From NCBI GenBank assembly GCA_937894065.1, contig CALCST010000011.1:1-17235 (forward strand): a DNA stretch of 17,235 bases. The letters run 5' to 3'. The DNA is from an uncultured Parabacteroides sp. (GTDB taxonomy: Bacteria > Bacteroidota > Bacteroidia > Bacteroidales > Tannerellaceae). Made by a program: the position numbers and the translations under genes. The notes below the pieces were generated by a model that saw only the letters and a list, made by a program, of their open reading frames with translations, was not told where the DNA came from and ran no database searches. This document shows positions 1-7,524 of the stretch, piece after piece (the first letter of the stretch is position 1; each line of letters begins with the position of its first letter).

Positions 1-90
1 CACATTGTACCGCCCCTTCAGGGCTCATTTCGTATTTTGCATCTGTAACCCAGGGTTCACACCCTGGGCTATAAGAAGGCTTTCAGCCTT
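1..90 (+). repeat. REP-like composite repeat, copy A
   Basis: This unit is repeated almost exactly at 313-402 (two differences in 90 nt). It contains three short hairpins in a row: GCCC/GGGC around 12-24, CCCAGGGT-TCAC-ACCCTGGG at 49-68, and AAGGCT-TTC-AGCCTT at 76-90. Such multi-hairpin intergenic units are typical of REP-type elements, which in many bacteria are moved by RAYT (IS200-like) transposases; no such transposase lies in this window. The unit is cut by the window edge, so its left boundary is unknown. Short open frames across it are repeat artefacts. Confidence 0.85.
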
Positions 91-194
91 AAGCACAATA
101 TTGTATTCCGCCTACATTTTTGTTCTATTTGTGTTATATCAAACCCATAAACATCAATATATAATTTTCACAAACATGATTATTGTTGCTGAAA

Positions 195-311
195 CTAGGC
201 TGAAAGCCTAACACAAATCCGACTAGGCGGATTTGATAGCCCAGGGTGTAAGCCCTGGGAAAACAAAGATACCCCCCTCCCCAAAAAGCCCTGAAGGGGC
301 GAAACTTTAAT
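195..311 (-). repeat. REP-like composite repeat, inverted copy
   Basis: This diverged copy lies in the opposite orientation between the two direct copies. Its hairpins are TAGGCT-GAA-AGCCTA (196-210), AAATCC/GGATTT (215-234), CCCAGGG-TGTAAG-CCCTGGG (240-259) and GCCC/GGGC (288-300). The modules match those of the direct copies in reverse order, but the connecting sequence differs, and the AAATCC/GGATTT module is extra. Direct and inverted units together resemble a BIME-type cluster. Confidence 0.75.
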
Positions 312-312
312 T

Positions 313-402
313 CACATTGTACCGCCCCTTCAGGGCTCATTTCGTATTTTGCATCTGTAACCCAGGGCTCACACCCTGGGTTATAAGAAGGCTTTCAGCC
401 TT
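313..402 (+). repeat. REP-like composite repeat, copy B
   Basis: This is a second direct copy of the unit at 1-90. It differs at two positions, both beside the CCCAGGG/CCCTGGG hairpin. It lies about 160 nt upstream of the tamL start, so it may fall within or just before the tamL promoter region. I found no exact Bacteroides promoter match between 403 and 561. Confidence 0.85.
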
Positions 403-445
403 TCAACCCTTGAATCTTACACCTTATCAACTCATTGCATTTTCA

Positions 446-469
446 ACTTAAAAACTCAAAAACTTAAAA
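446..469 (+). repeat. A-rich octamer tandem repeat upstream of tamL
   Basis: Three consecutive octamers read ACTTAAAA, ACTCAAAA, ACTTAAAA. A related stretch (ACCTTATCAACTCATT) lies just before, at 421-436. The same octamers occur on the sense strand directly upstream of sufC (5191-5222) and rimP (12248-12288). Here the array ends 92 nt before the tamL start codon. Confidence 0.7.
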
Positions 470-561
470 TTATTATTTATATATTCGGATTGTGATTCTC
501 AATAACAATAACAACAAAGAGACCCGCTAGCTTGTTAACTAATAAACAAACTTAAAACGAT

Positions 562-2871
562 ATGTCAAAAAACATATACATACTATTTATACTGCTTCTG
601 GCGACTGCCTGCTCAACAACCAGGAATTTACCGGAGGATGAGATACTGTATACCGGTATCAAAAAAATCAATATCACTGAACAGGACTCCACTGAGGCAG
701 GAGACATTACCATAGAAGAAATTGAGGCGGCACTTGCCTACCCCCCAAACAATGCTTTGCTAGGAAGCTCGTCCGTAAGGATTCCTTTCCCATTCGGTTT
801 GTGGATGTATAATGCCTTGGTGAAGAAAGAAGGGAAAATAGGGAAATGGCTTTTCGACAAGCTGGCGGCAAAACCGGTATATATGTCGAATGTCAATCCT
901 GAGGTGCGCGTTAAAGTTGTTCAGAATTTGCTGAAAGAATACGGGTATTTCAGGGGGAATGCGTCTTATGAGGTGGTTCCTAATCCTAAGGATCCAAAGC
1001 AGGCAGGAATAATCTATAATATTTCCATGCGAAATCCTTATACCTACGACAGTATTATTATGATGAGAAGAAAGCATCGTACGGATACTCTTGTAAGGGA
1101 AAGAAGGTATGAGACTTTGCTAAAAAAGGGTGATAATTTCAATGTTACGGTGCTGGAGGCTGAAAGGCAGCGTTTATCTTCCATTCTAAGGGATAATGGT
1201 TTCTATTATTTCCGTCCTGAATATATTACTTATCAGGCAGATACTACCCGTGTGCCGGAGAAGGTGGATTTAAAAATTATCCGAACTCCGGGTATTCCAT
1301 CTGAGGCTTTGAGGCAGTGGAAAATAGGGAACATTGATATTTACCTGAACGGGTATAATAATGAGGTGCCTACAGATACGGTTAGTTATAATAATATCAC
1401 TTTCCATTATGAAGGTAAACTACGTGTGAGGCCGGCTGCCATTTACAGAAGGATGAAGCTTACACCGGATATGGTTTATTCTGCCAAGAAGCAGGAGGCG
1501 ACTCACACAGCTCTGGCAAGACTGGGGATTTTCAAATATGCGGAAATGCAATTCTCGCCAAGGGACAGCAGTAAGGATTGCCGTACTCTGGACTTGAAAA
1601 TCAATACGGCTTATGATTTGCCTCTGGATGGTGAGCTGGAATTGAATGTTACGACTAAGAGTAACAACCAGACTGGTCCGGGTGCTATTTTCAGTGTTAC
1701 GAAGCATAATATTTTCGGTGGTGGCGAAACATTTGGTGTGCAGCTGAAAGGTTCGTATGAGTGGCAGACTGGCAACCGTGTGGATGGTTCGTCTTCACTG
1801 ATGAACAGTTATGAGTTCGGGTTGAGCAGTACCCTTACTATCCCTCAGCTTATTTTCCCGGGGTATCTGAACAGGGAAACGGTTTATCCGTCGAGCACTA
1901 CATTCAGGATATATGCGGACCAGATGAACAGGGCAAAGTTCTTCAAGATGCTGTCATTCGGTGGTGGGGCTACGTTTGATTTCCAGTCGTCGCCAACGAG
2001 TCATCACTCTGTGGTACCGTTTAAACTGGCGTTCAACAAATTACAGCATACTACGGCAAATTTCGATTCTATAGTGGGTGAGAATCAGGCTCTGGGACTC
2101 AGTTTGCAAGATCAGTTTGTGCCATCGATGAGCTATACATATACATATGATGATGCTACGGTTAAGACTAAGAAACATCATTTGTGGTGGCAGACTTCGT
2201 TTACTCAGGCGGGTAATGTTTTGGGAGCTGTATATATGATTGCAGGCAACAAATTCATGGATGCAAACAAGCAGTTGCTTGGCAATCCTTTTGCCCAGTT
2301 TGTGAAGCTGACAAGTGAAATAAGATATAACCGGCAGATTGCAAAGGGGCATAATCTGGTGGGAAGGCTTATGGCGGGTGTGCTTTATGGTTATGGTAAT
2401 GCTGAGGACCATTCTACTCCATACAACGAGCAGTTCTATATTGGTGGTGCTAACAGTATCCGTGCTTTCACTATCAGAAGTATTGGTCCGGGCCGTTTCA
2501 TTCCGGATACAAACAACAAATACGGATATATCGACCAGACAGGTGATTTGAAGCTGGAGGCCAACCTGGAGTACCGTTTCCCGATTTTCGCGGATTTGTA
2601 TGGTGCGACATTCCTTGATGCCGGTAATATATGGACAATACATAATGATCCTAGCAGGCCGGGTAGTCAGTTGAAGTGGGGTTCATTCCTTAATGACCTG
2701 GCTCTTGGAACCGGTCTCGGTCTCCGTTATGACCTGGATTTCATCGTCCTCCGTTTTGATTGTGGTGTTGCCCTGCATGTTCCGTATGATACGGGTAAGA
2801 AGGGGTATTATAATATTCCGAATTTCAAGGATGGGTTGGGGTTCCATCTGGCGATTGGGTATCCGTTTTAA
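562..2871 (+). CDS. tamL: TamL-type Omp85 (BamA/TamA family) outer-membrane lipoprotein
   Basis: The 769-residue product belongs to the Omp85/BamA-TamA superfamily, whose members insert or translocate proteins at the outer membrane. Residues 1-16 form a signal peptide ending in a lipobox (ATAC), so Cys17 should be lipidated; a lipidated TamA-like protein is the hallmark of Bacteroidetes TamL. Residues about 30-360 fit POTRA-type periplasmic domains. The rest fits a 16-strand beta barrel, with an IRAF motif at 633-636 in place of the Omp85 loop-6 VRGF/Y signature, and a C-terminal Phe typical of barrel proteins. The start at 562 gives an intact signal peptide. The partner tamB is not next to it; sufD converges from the other side. 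The Omp85 family is certain. TamL rather than another D15-type paralogue rests on the lipoprotein N-terminus and the STTRNLPEDE opening. Confidence 0.87.
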   Translation: MSKNIYILFILLLATACSTTRNLPEDEILYTGIKKINITEQDSTEAGDITIEEIEAALAYPPNNALLGSSSVRIPFPFGLWMYNALVKKEGKIGKWLFDKLAAKPVYMSNVNPEVRVKVVQNLLKEYGYFRGNASYEVVPNPKDPKQAGIIYNISMRNPYTYDSIIMMRRKHRTDTLVRERRYETLLKKGDNFNVTVLEAERQRLSSILRDNGFYYFRPEYITYQADTTRVPEKVDLKIIRTPGIPSEALRQWKIGNIDIYLNGYNNEVPTDTVSYNNITFHYEGKLRVRPAAIYRRMKLTPDMVYSAKKQEATHTALARLGIFKYAEMQFSPRDSSKDCRTLDLKINTAYDLPLDGELELNVTTKSNNQTGPGAIFSVTKHNIFGGGETFGVQLKGSYEWQTGNRVDGSSSLMNSYEFGLSSTLTIPQLIFPGYLNRETVYPSSTTFRIYADQMNRAKFFKMLSFGGGATFDFQSSPTSHHSVVPFKLAFNKLQHTTANFDSIVGENQALGLSLQDQFVPSMSYTYTYDDATVKTKKHHLWWQTSFTQAGNVLGAVYMIAGNKFMDANKQLLGNPFAQFVKLTSEIRYNRQIAKGHNLVGRLMAGVLYGYGNAEDHSTPYNEQFYIGGANSIRAFTIRSIGPGRFIPDTNNKYGYIDQTGDLKLEANLEYRFPIFADLYGATFLDAGNIWTIHNDPSRPGSQLKWGSFLNDLALGTGLGLRYDLDFIVLRFDCGVALHVPYDTGKKGYYNIPNFKDGLGFHLAIGYPF

Positions 2872-2890
2872 GGATGAAGGATGGGAAGTT

Positions 2891-2910
2891 ATGCCCTTTC
2901 AGGGCGTATT
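2891..2910. repeat. single REP-like hairpin remnant after tamL
   Basis: GCCCT-TTC-AGGGC (2893-2905) lies 21 nt after the tamL stop codon. It resembles the GCCCCTTCAGGGC module of the 1-402 cluster and is probably a lone or degraded REP hairpin. No T-run follows it, so it is not a convincing intrinsic terminator. Confidence 0.5.
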
Positions 2911-3003
2911 AGGAAGGGGGTGCATTCTAAAGTGGGTGTTGCAAAACTCAAACCGGTATTTTAAAAAGCTACAGTATGTTTTCCAAATTACATATACAAA
3001 AAA

Positions 3004-3039
3004 CCAACTAATCCATACTACATAATATGAATCAGTTGG
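3004..3039. terminator. bidirectional terminator-like hairpin between tamL and sufD
   Basis: CCAACT (3004-3009) pairs with AGTTGG (3034-3039), and CATA (3014-3017) pairs with TATG (3026-3029). The two stems are separated by a symmetrical AATC/AATC internal loop. On the minus strand six T follow the stem (A-run at 2998-3003), as expected for an intrinsic terminator of the suf transcript. On the plus strand CTTTTG follows, giving a weaker terminator for tamL. Its position between two convergent genes supports the call. Confidence 0.65.
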
Positions 3040-3090
3040 CTTTTGCTTTATATAATGAATAACTCTATTTCTGTTTATTCCTCAGTTTCC

Positions 3091-4434
3091 TCACTTACAA
3101 ATCTTACAATCCGCACACTTAGCAAGCTCACCTCTGAAACGCTTTTCTACAAGCTTGTGGAGACGGTCTTTAAGTGCCTCAACACGTACATGGTCGATAA
3201 CATCGGCTGTGAAGGCTACGCTCAGGAGCATACGGGCTTCGTCGCGAGGAATACCACGGCTCTGCATATAGAAGAGAGCTGATTCGTCGAGCTGTCCTGT
3301 TGTCATACCGTGTGAACATTTCACATCGTCCGCATAGATTTCCAGCTGAGGTTTGCTATACATACGAGCTTCGCGAGTCATACACAGGTTGCTGTTGGTC
3401 TGGTATGCTTCTGTCTTGTCCGCTCCCTGACGAACGTAGATACGTCCGCTGAAGGCTCCAACAGAATGGTCGTTCAGGACATTTTTGAACAACTCATTAC
3501 AATGGCAGCGGGCTGCATTATGGGCAACGTATGTATATGTGTCGAGTTGCTGTTCCTTATCCAATACTGACATACCACAAAGAGAGAGGTCGGCTCCTTC
3601 TCCATCAAGATATGCGTAATAATTGTTTCGGGTAAGTCCGTTGGTAAGAGTTACTCCATTTACAACAACAGATGATGATGCTTTCTGGCTTACGTGAAGA
3701 GAAGAGAAACGGGTTGTTGAAACCGAGCTTTCTTCCAAATCGTAATAGTCGAAATGTGCATTTTCAGCAACAAAAATTTCGATTACCTGAGTGGCAAGGA
3801 ATTTAACATCATCAATGCTATGGTCGCATACAAGCATCTTGGCTTCGGCATTGTCCTCAACAATTACCAGGACGCGGCGGTTTGCCATCATATCCACATC
3901 GCTGCGGAAAATGTTGACAAGCTGTACAGGACGTTCCACTACAGTGTTTTTAGGAACATAGAGTACGAAACCATCCTGAACAAGCATAGTGTTAAGAGCA
4001 ACTATTCCGTCAGTCCGAGGTTTTGCAAGCTGTGCATAATACTTAGATGCTATTTCCGGGTGTTCTGTAGCGAATCTTTTCAAGCTTCCTGCAAATACGC
4101 CTTCCGGAAGATGAGCCTTTGGAAGCTCTTTTTCACAGAAAGAATCATTGATTACGAAATAAAGTGAGGTGCTCAAATTAGGCACATCACAACGGAACAC
4201 ATCATAAGGATTTACAGGAATTTCCAGACGGTTCAGATTCAGTCCGTAGTCCGGAGCAAATACCTGAGCCACGTCGGTATATTTATAGTCTTCGCTCTTC
4301 AATGAAGGGAAACCTTTCTGCTCGAATGCAGCAAGGGCTTCGGTACGAGGACGGTTGATAACTTCGGCTGAGTGCCGGCATATCATGTCTTCGCATTGAG
4401 AGAAGAGGGTTATATATTGCTGTTCGGATTTCAT
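3091..4434 (-). CDS. sufD: Fe-S cluster assembly protein SufD
   Basis: The 447-residue product is the SufD subunit of the SufBC2D scaffold, which builds iron-sulfur clusters in the cytoplasm. The C-terminal beta-helix core carries the SufB/SufD family signature, including KCSHG with His375, which aligns with the functionally important His360 of E. coli SufD, followed by an ALFYMQSRGIP segment. The start codon lies 3 nt after the sufC stop, so the two genes are probably translationally coupled. The extreme C-terminus is unusual: Cys440-x2-Cys443-x2-Cys446, a cysteine triplet beyond the folded core. It is the last gene of the minus-strand run and is followed by a hairpin with six T. No sufS or sufE follows it here. 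The family call is secure. Confidence 0.95.
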   Translation of the reverse strand: MKSEQQYITLFSQCEDMICRHSAEVINRPRTEALAAFEQKGFPSLKSEDYKYTDVAQVFAPDYGLNLNRLEIPVNPYDVFRCDVPNLSTSLYFVINDSFCEKELPKAHLPEGVFAGSLKRFATEHPEIASKYYAQLAKPRTDGIVALNTMLVQDGFVLYVPKNTVVERPVQLVNIFRSDVDMMANRRVLVIVEDNAEAKMLVCDHSIDDVKFLATQVIEIFVAENAHFDYYDLEESSVSTTRFSSLHVSQKASSSVVVNGVTLTNGLTRNNYYAYLDGEGADLSLCGMSVLDKEQQLDTYTYVAHNAARCHCNELFKNVLNDHSVGAFSGRIYVRQGADKTEAYQTNSNLCMTREARMYSKPQLEIYADDVKCSHGMTTGQLDESALFYMQSRGIPRDEARMLLSVAFTADVIDHVRVEALKDRLHKLVEKRFRGELAKCADCKICK

Positions 4435-4437
4435 AAA

Positions 4438-5190
4438 TTATTCTCCCATTTCTTTTTTAATCCAGTCATATCCCTTTTCTTCAAGTTCGAGGGCAAGTTC
4501 CGGACCTGCAGTTTTAACGATACGTCCTTTGTAAAGAACATGGACGATATCCGGTTTGATATAGTCGAGCAAGCGCTGATAGTGTGTGATGACTATTGTT
4601 GAATTTTCTGCTGTTTTCAGCTTGTTAACACCGTTTGCAACCACACGAAGGGCGTCAATATCCAAACCACTGTCTGTTTCGTCGAGGATAGCCAGTTTCG
4701 GTTCAAGCATTGCCATCTGGAATATCTCGTTACGTTTCTTTTCACCACCTGAGAAACCTTCGTTCACACTGCGGCTTGCAAGTTTGTTGTCAAGTTCAAC
4801 AATGGCACGTTTCTCGCGCATAAGTTTCAGGAAGTCTGTTGCTGATACCGGTGGAAGCCCTTTATATTCACGATGAGCATTAACTGCTGAGCGCATAAAG
4901 TTTACCATACTTACTCCCGGTATCTCTACAGGATACTGAAAGCTCAGGAACATACCTTCACGGCTACGGTCTTCCGGAGAAAGCTCCAAAACATTTTTGC
5001 CGTTGAAAATAACCTCTCCTTCGGTTACTTCGAATGCAGGATTACCGACCAGCACACTGCTCAGTGTACTCTTTCCGGAACCGTTAGGTCCCATGATGGC
5101 ATGTACTTCTCCAGGTTTTACTGTAAGATTAATGCCTTTCAATATTTCTTTGCCGTTGATATTGGCATGTAAATTCTTTATTTGTAGCAT
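4438..5190 (-). CDS. sufC: Fe-S cluster assembly ATPase SufC
   Basis: The 250-residue ABC-type ATPase powers the SufBC2D scaffold. All nucleotide-binding motifs are present: Walker A GPNGSGKST (34-42, Lys40), Q-loop Gln85, signature FSGGEKKRNE (146-155), Walker B LAILDE (166-171) followed by TDSGLD, and switch His203. KKRNE after the signature is characteristic of SufC rather than of transporter ATPases. There are no membrane segments. The start context is ctaaaaATG, also seen at sufB, directly preceded by A-rich octamers. The gene lies 71 nt downstream of sufB and 3 nt upstream of sufD. Confidence 0.97.
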   Translation of the reverse strand: MLQIKNLHANINGKEILKGINLTVKPGEVHAIMGPNGSGKSTLSSVLVGNPAFEVTEGEVIFNGKNVLELSPEDRSREGMFLSFQYPVEIPGVSMVNFMRSAVNAHREYKGLPPVSATDFLKLMREKRAIVELDNKLASRSVNEGFSGGEKKRNEIFQMAMLEPKLAILDETDSGLDIDALRVVANGVNKLKTAENSTIVITHYQRLLDYIKPDIVHVLYKGRIVKTAGPELALELEEKGYDWIKKEMGE

Positions 5191-5250
5191 TTTTAGTTTT
5201 TGAGTTTTTGAGTTTTTAAGTTTGTTAGTTGACGAGGGGACGAGTTGACT
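5191..5250 (-). repeat. 8-bp-period repeat array in the sufB-sufC gap
   Basis: Read in eights from 5190, the plus strand gives TTTTGAGT, TTTTGAGT, TTTTAAGT, TTGTTAGT, TGACGAGG, GGACGAGT, TGACTCCT. The array therefore passes without loss of phase from the A-rich (sense-strand) type to the TTGACGAG type, which joins the two repeat forms seen in this window. On the mRNA the A-rich part abuts the sufC start codon, where Bacteroides ribosomes favour unstructured A-rich sequence. Confidence 0.75.
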
Positions 5251-5261
5251 CCTTCCTCCTT

Positions 5262-6707
5262 CTACCCTACACTACCTTCCAACGAAATAGAAAGCAACTT
5301 CTGGGCTTCCACAGCGAACTCCATAGGTAATTTGTTCATTACCTCACGGGCATAACCGTTGACGATAAGACCTACGGCTTCCTCAACAGAAATACCGCGC
5401 TGCTGGCAATAGAACAACTGTTCTTCGCTGATTTTGCTTGTTGTAGCTTCATGCTCTACGATTGCTGTCTCGTTCTGGATATCGGCATACGGGAATGTGT
5501 GCGCTCCACAGGTTGGGCTTAGCAACAAGCTGTCGCACTGACTGTGGTTTCGGGCACCCTCGGCACGTGGAGATACCTTGACAAGACCACGGTAGCTGTT
5601 CTGGCTGTGACCTGCCGAAATACCTTTTGATACGATAGTACTGCGGGTGTTCTTTCCTAGGTGAATCATCTTTGTTCCGGTATCTGCCTGCTGGTAATTG
5701 TTGGTTACGGCTACTGAATAGAATTCACCAACAGAATTGTCTCCGGCAAGGATACAACTTGGATATTTCCATGTGATGGCTGAACCTGTTTCAACCTGAG
5801 TCCAGGAGATTTTACTGCTTTCGCCTTTGCAAAGACCTCGTTTGGTAACGAAGTTATATATACCACCTTTACCTTCTTTGTCACCAGGATACCAGTTCTG
5901 TACCGTAGAGTATTTGATTTCGGCACGTTCCATGGCAATCAGTTCCACGATTGCGGCATGAAGCTGGTTCTCGTCACGCATAGGAGCTGTACAGCCTTCG
6001 AGATAACTTACATAGGCATCATCGTCGGCTATGATAAGAGTACGTTCGAACTGACCTGTATTTGCTGCGTTGATACGGAAATATGTACTCAATTCCATAG
6101 GGCAACGCACGCCTTTTGGAATATAAACAAACGAACCGTCTGAAAATACTGCGGAGTTAAGTGCAGCAAAGAAATTATCACGATAACTGACTACACTGCC
6201 AAGATATTTCTGAACCAAATCAGGATGGTGCTGAACCGCTTCGCTGAAAGAGCAGAAAATGATTCCTTTTTCGGCAAGATTTTCCTTGAATGTTGTCTTT
6301 ACTGAAACACTGTCCATAACTGCATCGACAGCCATACCGCTCAGCATTTTCTGTTCGTGCAAAGGAATACCAAGCTTGTCGAAAGTTTTCAACAATTCCG
6401 GATCTACTTCACTAAGGTCTTTAGGACCTTCTTTCTGCTTAGGAGCAGCATAATAGATAATATCCTGGTAGTCGATAGGAGGAATGTTAAGATGTGCCCA
6501 GTCCGGCATTTCCAAAGTCTGCCAGTGACGGAATGCCTTCAATCGGAATTCCAAGAGCCATTCCGGCTCATTCTTTTTGGCAGAGATAATGCGGACCGTT
6601 TCCTCATCAAGACCACGATGAATTACATCCGTATCTATATCAGTAACGAAGCCGTATTTATATTCACCACTCGTTACCTCGTTCAATACATTATTTGAAT
6701 CCTGCAT
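5262..6707 (-). CDS. sufB: Fe-S cluster assembly scaffold protein SufB
   Basis: The 481-residue product is the SufB subunit of the SufBC2D complex, where nascent clusters form and sulfur is received. Cys400, in CGAHTFPY, matches the position of the essential Cys405 of E. coli SufB. The following EHEATTSKISEEQLFYCQQR segment is diagnostic for SufB. The protein is full length, slightly shorter than the 495 residues of E. coli. The start is the first Met, in a ctaaaaATG context. It is the first of three suf genes and lies 151 nt downstream of cvpA, with a large inverted repeat in between. I found no good promoter directly upstream, so transcription from the cvpA/infB side is plausible. Confidence 0.97.
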   Translation of the reverse strand: MQDSNNVLNEVTSGEYKYGFVTDIDTDVIHRGLDEETVRIISAKKNEPEWLLEFRLKAFRHWQTLEMPDWAHLNIPPIDYQDIIYYAAPKQKEGPKDLSEVDPELLKTFDKLGIPLHEQKMLSGMAVDAVMDSVSVKTTFKENLAEKGIIFCSFSEAVQHHPDLVQKYLGSVVSYRDNFFAALNSAVFSDGSFVYIPKGVRCPMELSTYFRINAANTGQFERTLIIADDDAYVSYLEGCTAPMRDENQLHAAIVELIAMERAEIKYSTVQNWYPGDKEGKGGIYNFVTKRGLCKGESSKISWTQVETGSAITWKYPSCILAGDNSVGEFYSVAVTNNYQQADTGTKMIHLGKNTRSTIVSKGISAGHSQNSYRGLVKVSPRAEGARNHSQCDSLLLSPTCGAHTFPYADIQNETAIVEHEATTSKISEEQLFYCQQRGISVEEAVGLIVNGYAREVMNKLPMEFAVEAQKLLSISLEGSVG

Positions 6708-6781
6708 TTTTAGTTTATTGTTTTTTATTTATTTGTCTAACCTAATATTATGAAGTTTCGCTGGGCTCAACTTTCAGTTAA

Positions 6782-6866
6782 CGAGTTGACAAGGAGACAA
6801 GTTTACAAGAATTTTTCAAGCAAGTTTCTGAACTTGTCAACTTGTCTCTGATGCCTTGTCAACTTG
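6782..6866. repeat. long inverted repeat of TTGACAAG type between cvpA and sufB
   Basis: The left arm (6782-6809) and right arm (6833-6866) are reverse complements, apart from a 6-nt insertion (CTGATG) in the right arm and two mismatches; the loop is 23 nt. Each arm holds TTGACAAG-type units. The RNA would form a hairpin of about 28 bp between cvpA and sufB. The right arm overlaps the last codons and stop of cvpA. Related elements lie at 7391-7501, 12292-12340 and 14644-14769. Confidence 0.85.
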
Positions 6867-7359
6867 TTCCCCAACTCTCTTCAAACAAATGTGAAGGGAA
6901 AATGGTTGGGACAATTTCTATTAAAGGTTGATAAAAAAGAGATTCAACCTTTACCTGGCGGGGAATGAGAACTGAGCCGGGATCGATAAATTCGATAATA
7001 TTAAAGGTAAGACTCATAAACAGAATTATAATCACAAAACCTATGAAACCTCCGCCAATATGATTCAACACGCTTAGCGGTGTGGAGTCAATCAGACGGT
7101 CAAGAAGATTTCCTGCTATCTTAAGCAGACCTACAATCATTATGAAAGCAAGTATGTAGCTGATTATGGTAATGCCATTTTGGGGGAATATACCTAAAGA
7201 TATGATATAACTGCGCAGCATATATGCTGTTTCACCACAAAGCAACACTGCCGCAATCAAAGCTATCAGAGATACTACCTGCTTGACAACTCCGTCAACC
7301 AGGCCTTTCACAAAGCCTGCTCCTGCAATACATAGCAAAATGATATCCAGGGTATTCAT
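6859..7359 (-). CDS. cvpA: CvpA family inner-membrane protein
   Basis: This small membrane protein has 166 residues from the start chosen here and four predicted membrane segments (about 4-20, 24-44, 63-81, 99-121). The opening MNTLDIILLCIAG and the Gly-rich stretch before the last segment fit the CvpA (colicin V production) family, whose molecular role is unclear. An open frame extends 14 codons further, to 7401, but that part is repeat sequence and would put a polar leader before the first membrane segment, so Met at 7359 is preferred. The C-terminal end (ESWGTS-stop) is encoded within the repeat element at 6782-6866, so the natural tail may have been altered. Its place between infB and sufB is consistent with a shared transcript. 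Confidence 0.85.
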   Translation of the reverse strand: MNTLDIILLCIAGAGFVKGLVDGVVKQVVSLIALIAAVLLCGETAYMLRSYIISLGIFPQNGITIISYILAFIMIVGLLKIAGNLLDRLIDSTPLSVLNHIGGGFIGFVIIILFMSLTFNIIEFIDPGSVLIPRQVKVESLFYQPLIEIVPTIFPSHLFEESWGTS

Positions 7360-7390
7360 AAGTTCATATTTTAGCACCAACCTATAAAGA

Positions 7391-7501
7391 CAAGGGAACA
7401 AGCATACAAGTTGACGAGGTTTTATCAGTTGACATACTGACTAAGAGCATTTCTTGTCAACTGTCCCTGAAGCCTTGTTCCCTTGTTAACTTGTTCCCTT
7501 G
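7391..7501. repeat. nested inverted repeat between infB and cvpA
   Basis: The outer arms CAAGGGAACAAG (7391-7402) and its reverse complement (7490-7501) match exactly. The inner arms CAGTTGACA (7426-7434) and TGTCAACTG (7455-7463) also match exactly, around a 20-nt loop. The intervening parts are TTGACGAGG- and TTGTTCCC-like units of the same repeat family. The element fills most of the 165-nt gap between infB and cvpA and would form a long hairpin in the transcript. Confidence 0.8.
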
Positions 7502-7524
7502 CTATACAGATTATGACTTTCTAA

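Noticed and set aside
5..340. Open frames of 68 codons on both strands (5-211 plus, 134-340 minus)
   Set aside because: They lie entirely in the REP-like repeat cluster and encode translations of its hairpins; such frames recur wherever the repeat does and are not genes.
1..402. Possible CRISPR array
   Set aside because: The repeats are two 90-nt direct copies and an inverted one, not short regularly spaced units with unique spacers, and there are no cas genes.
481..500. TATATTCG as a -7 promoter element for tamL
   Set aside because: It differs from TAnnTTTG at one base and has no TTTG or TTG at about 19 nt upstream.
6720..6780. TAGGTTAG on the minus strand as a promoter for sufB
   Set aside because: It has one mismatch to TAnnTTTG, and the nearest TTG is 23 nt upstream, longer than the usual spacing, so it is too weak to annotate.
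7360..7401. Upstream start of cvpA at 7401 (14 extra residues)
   Set aside because: The extra codons lie partly in the repeat element and would place a polar leader before the first membrane segment; Met at 7359 begins a typical CvpA N-terminus.
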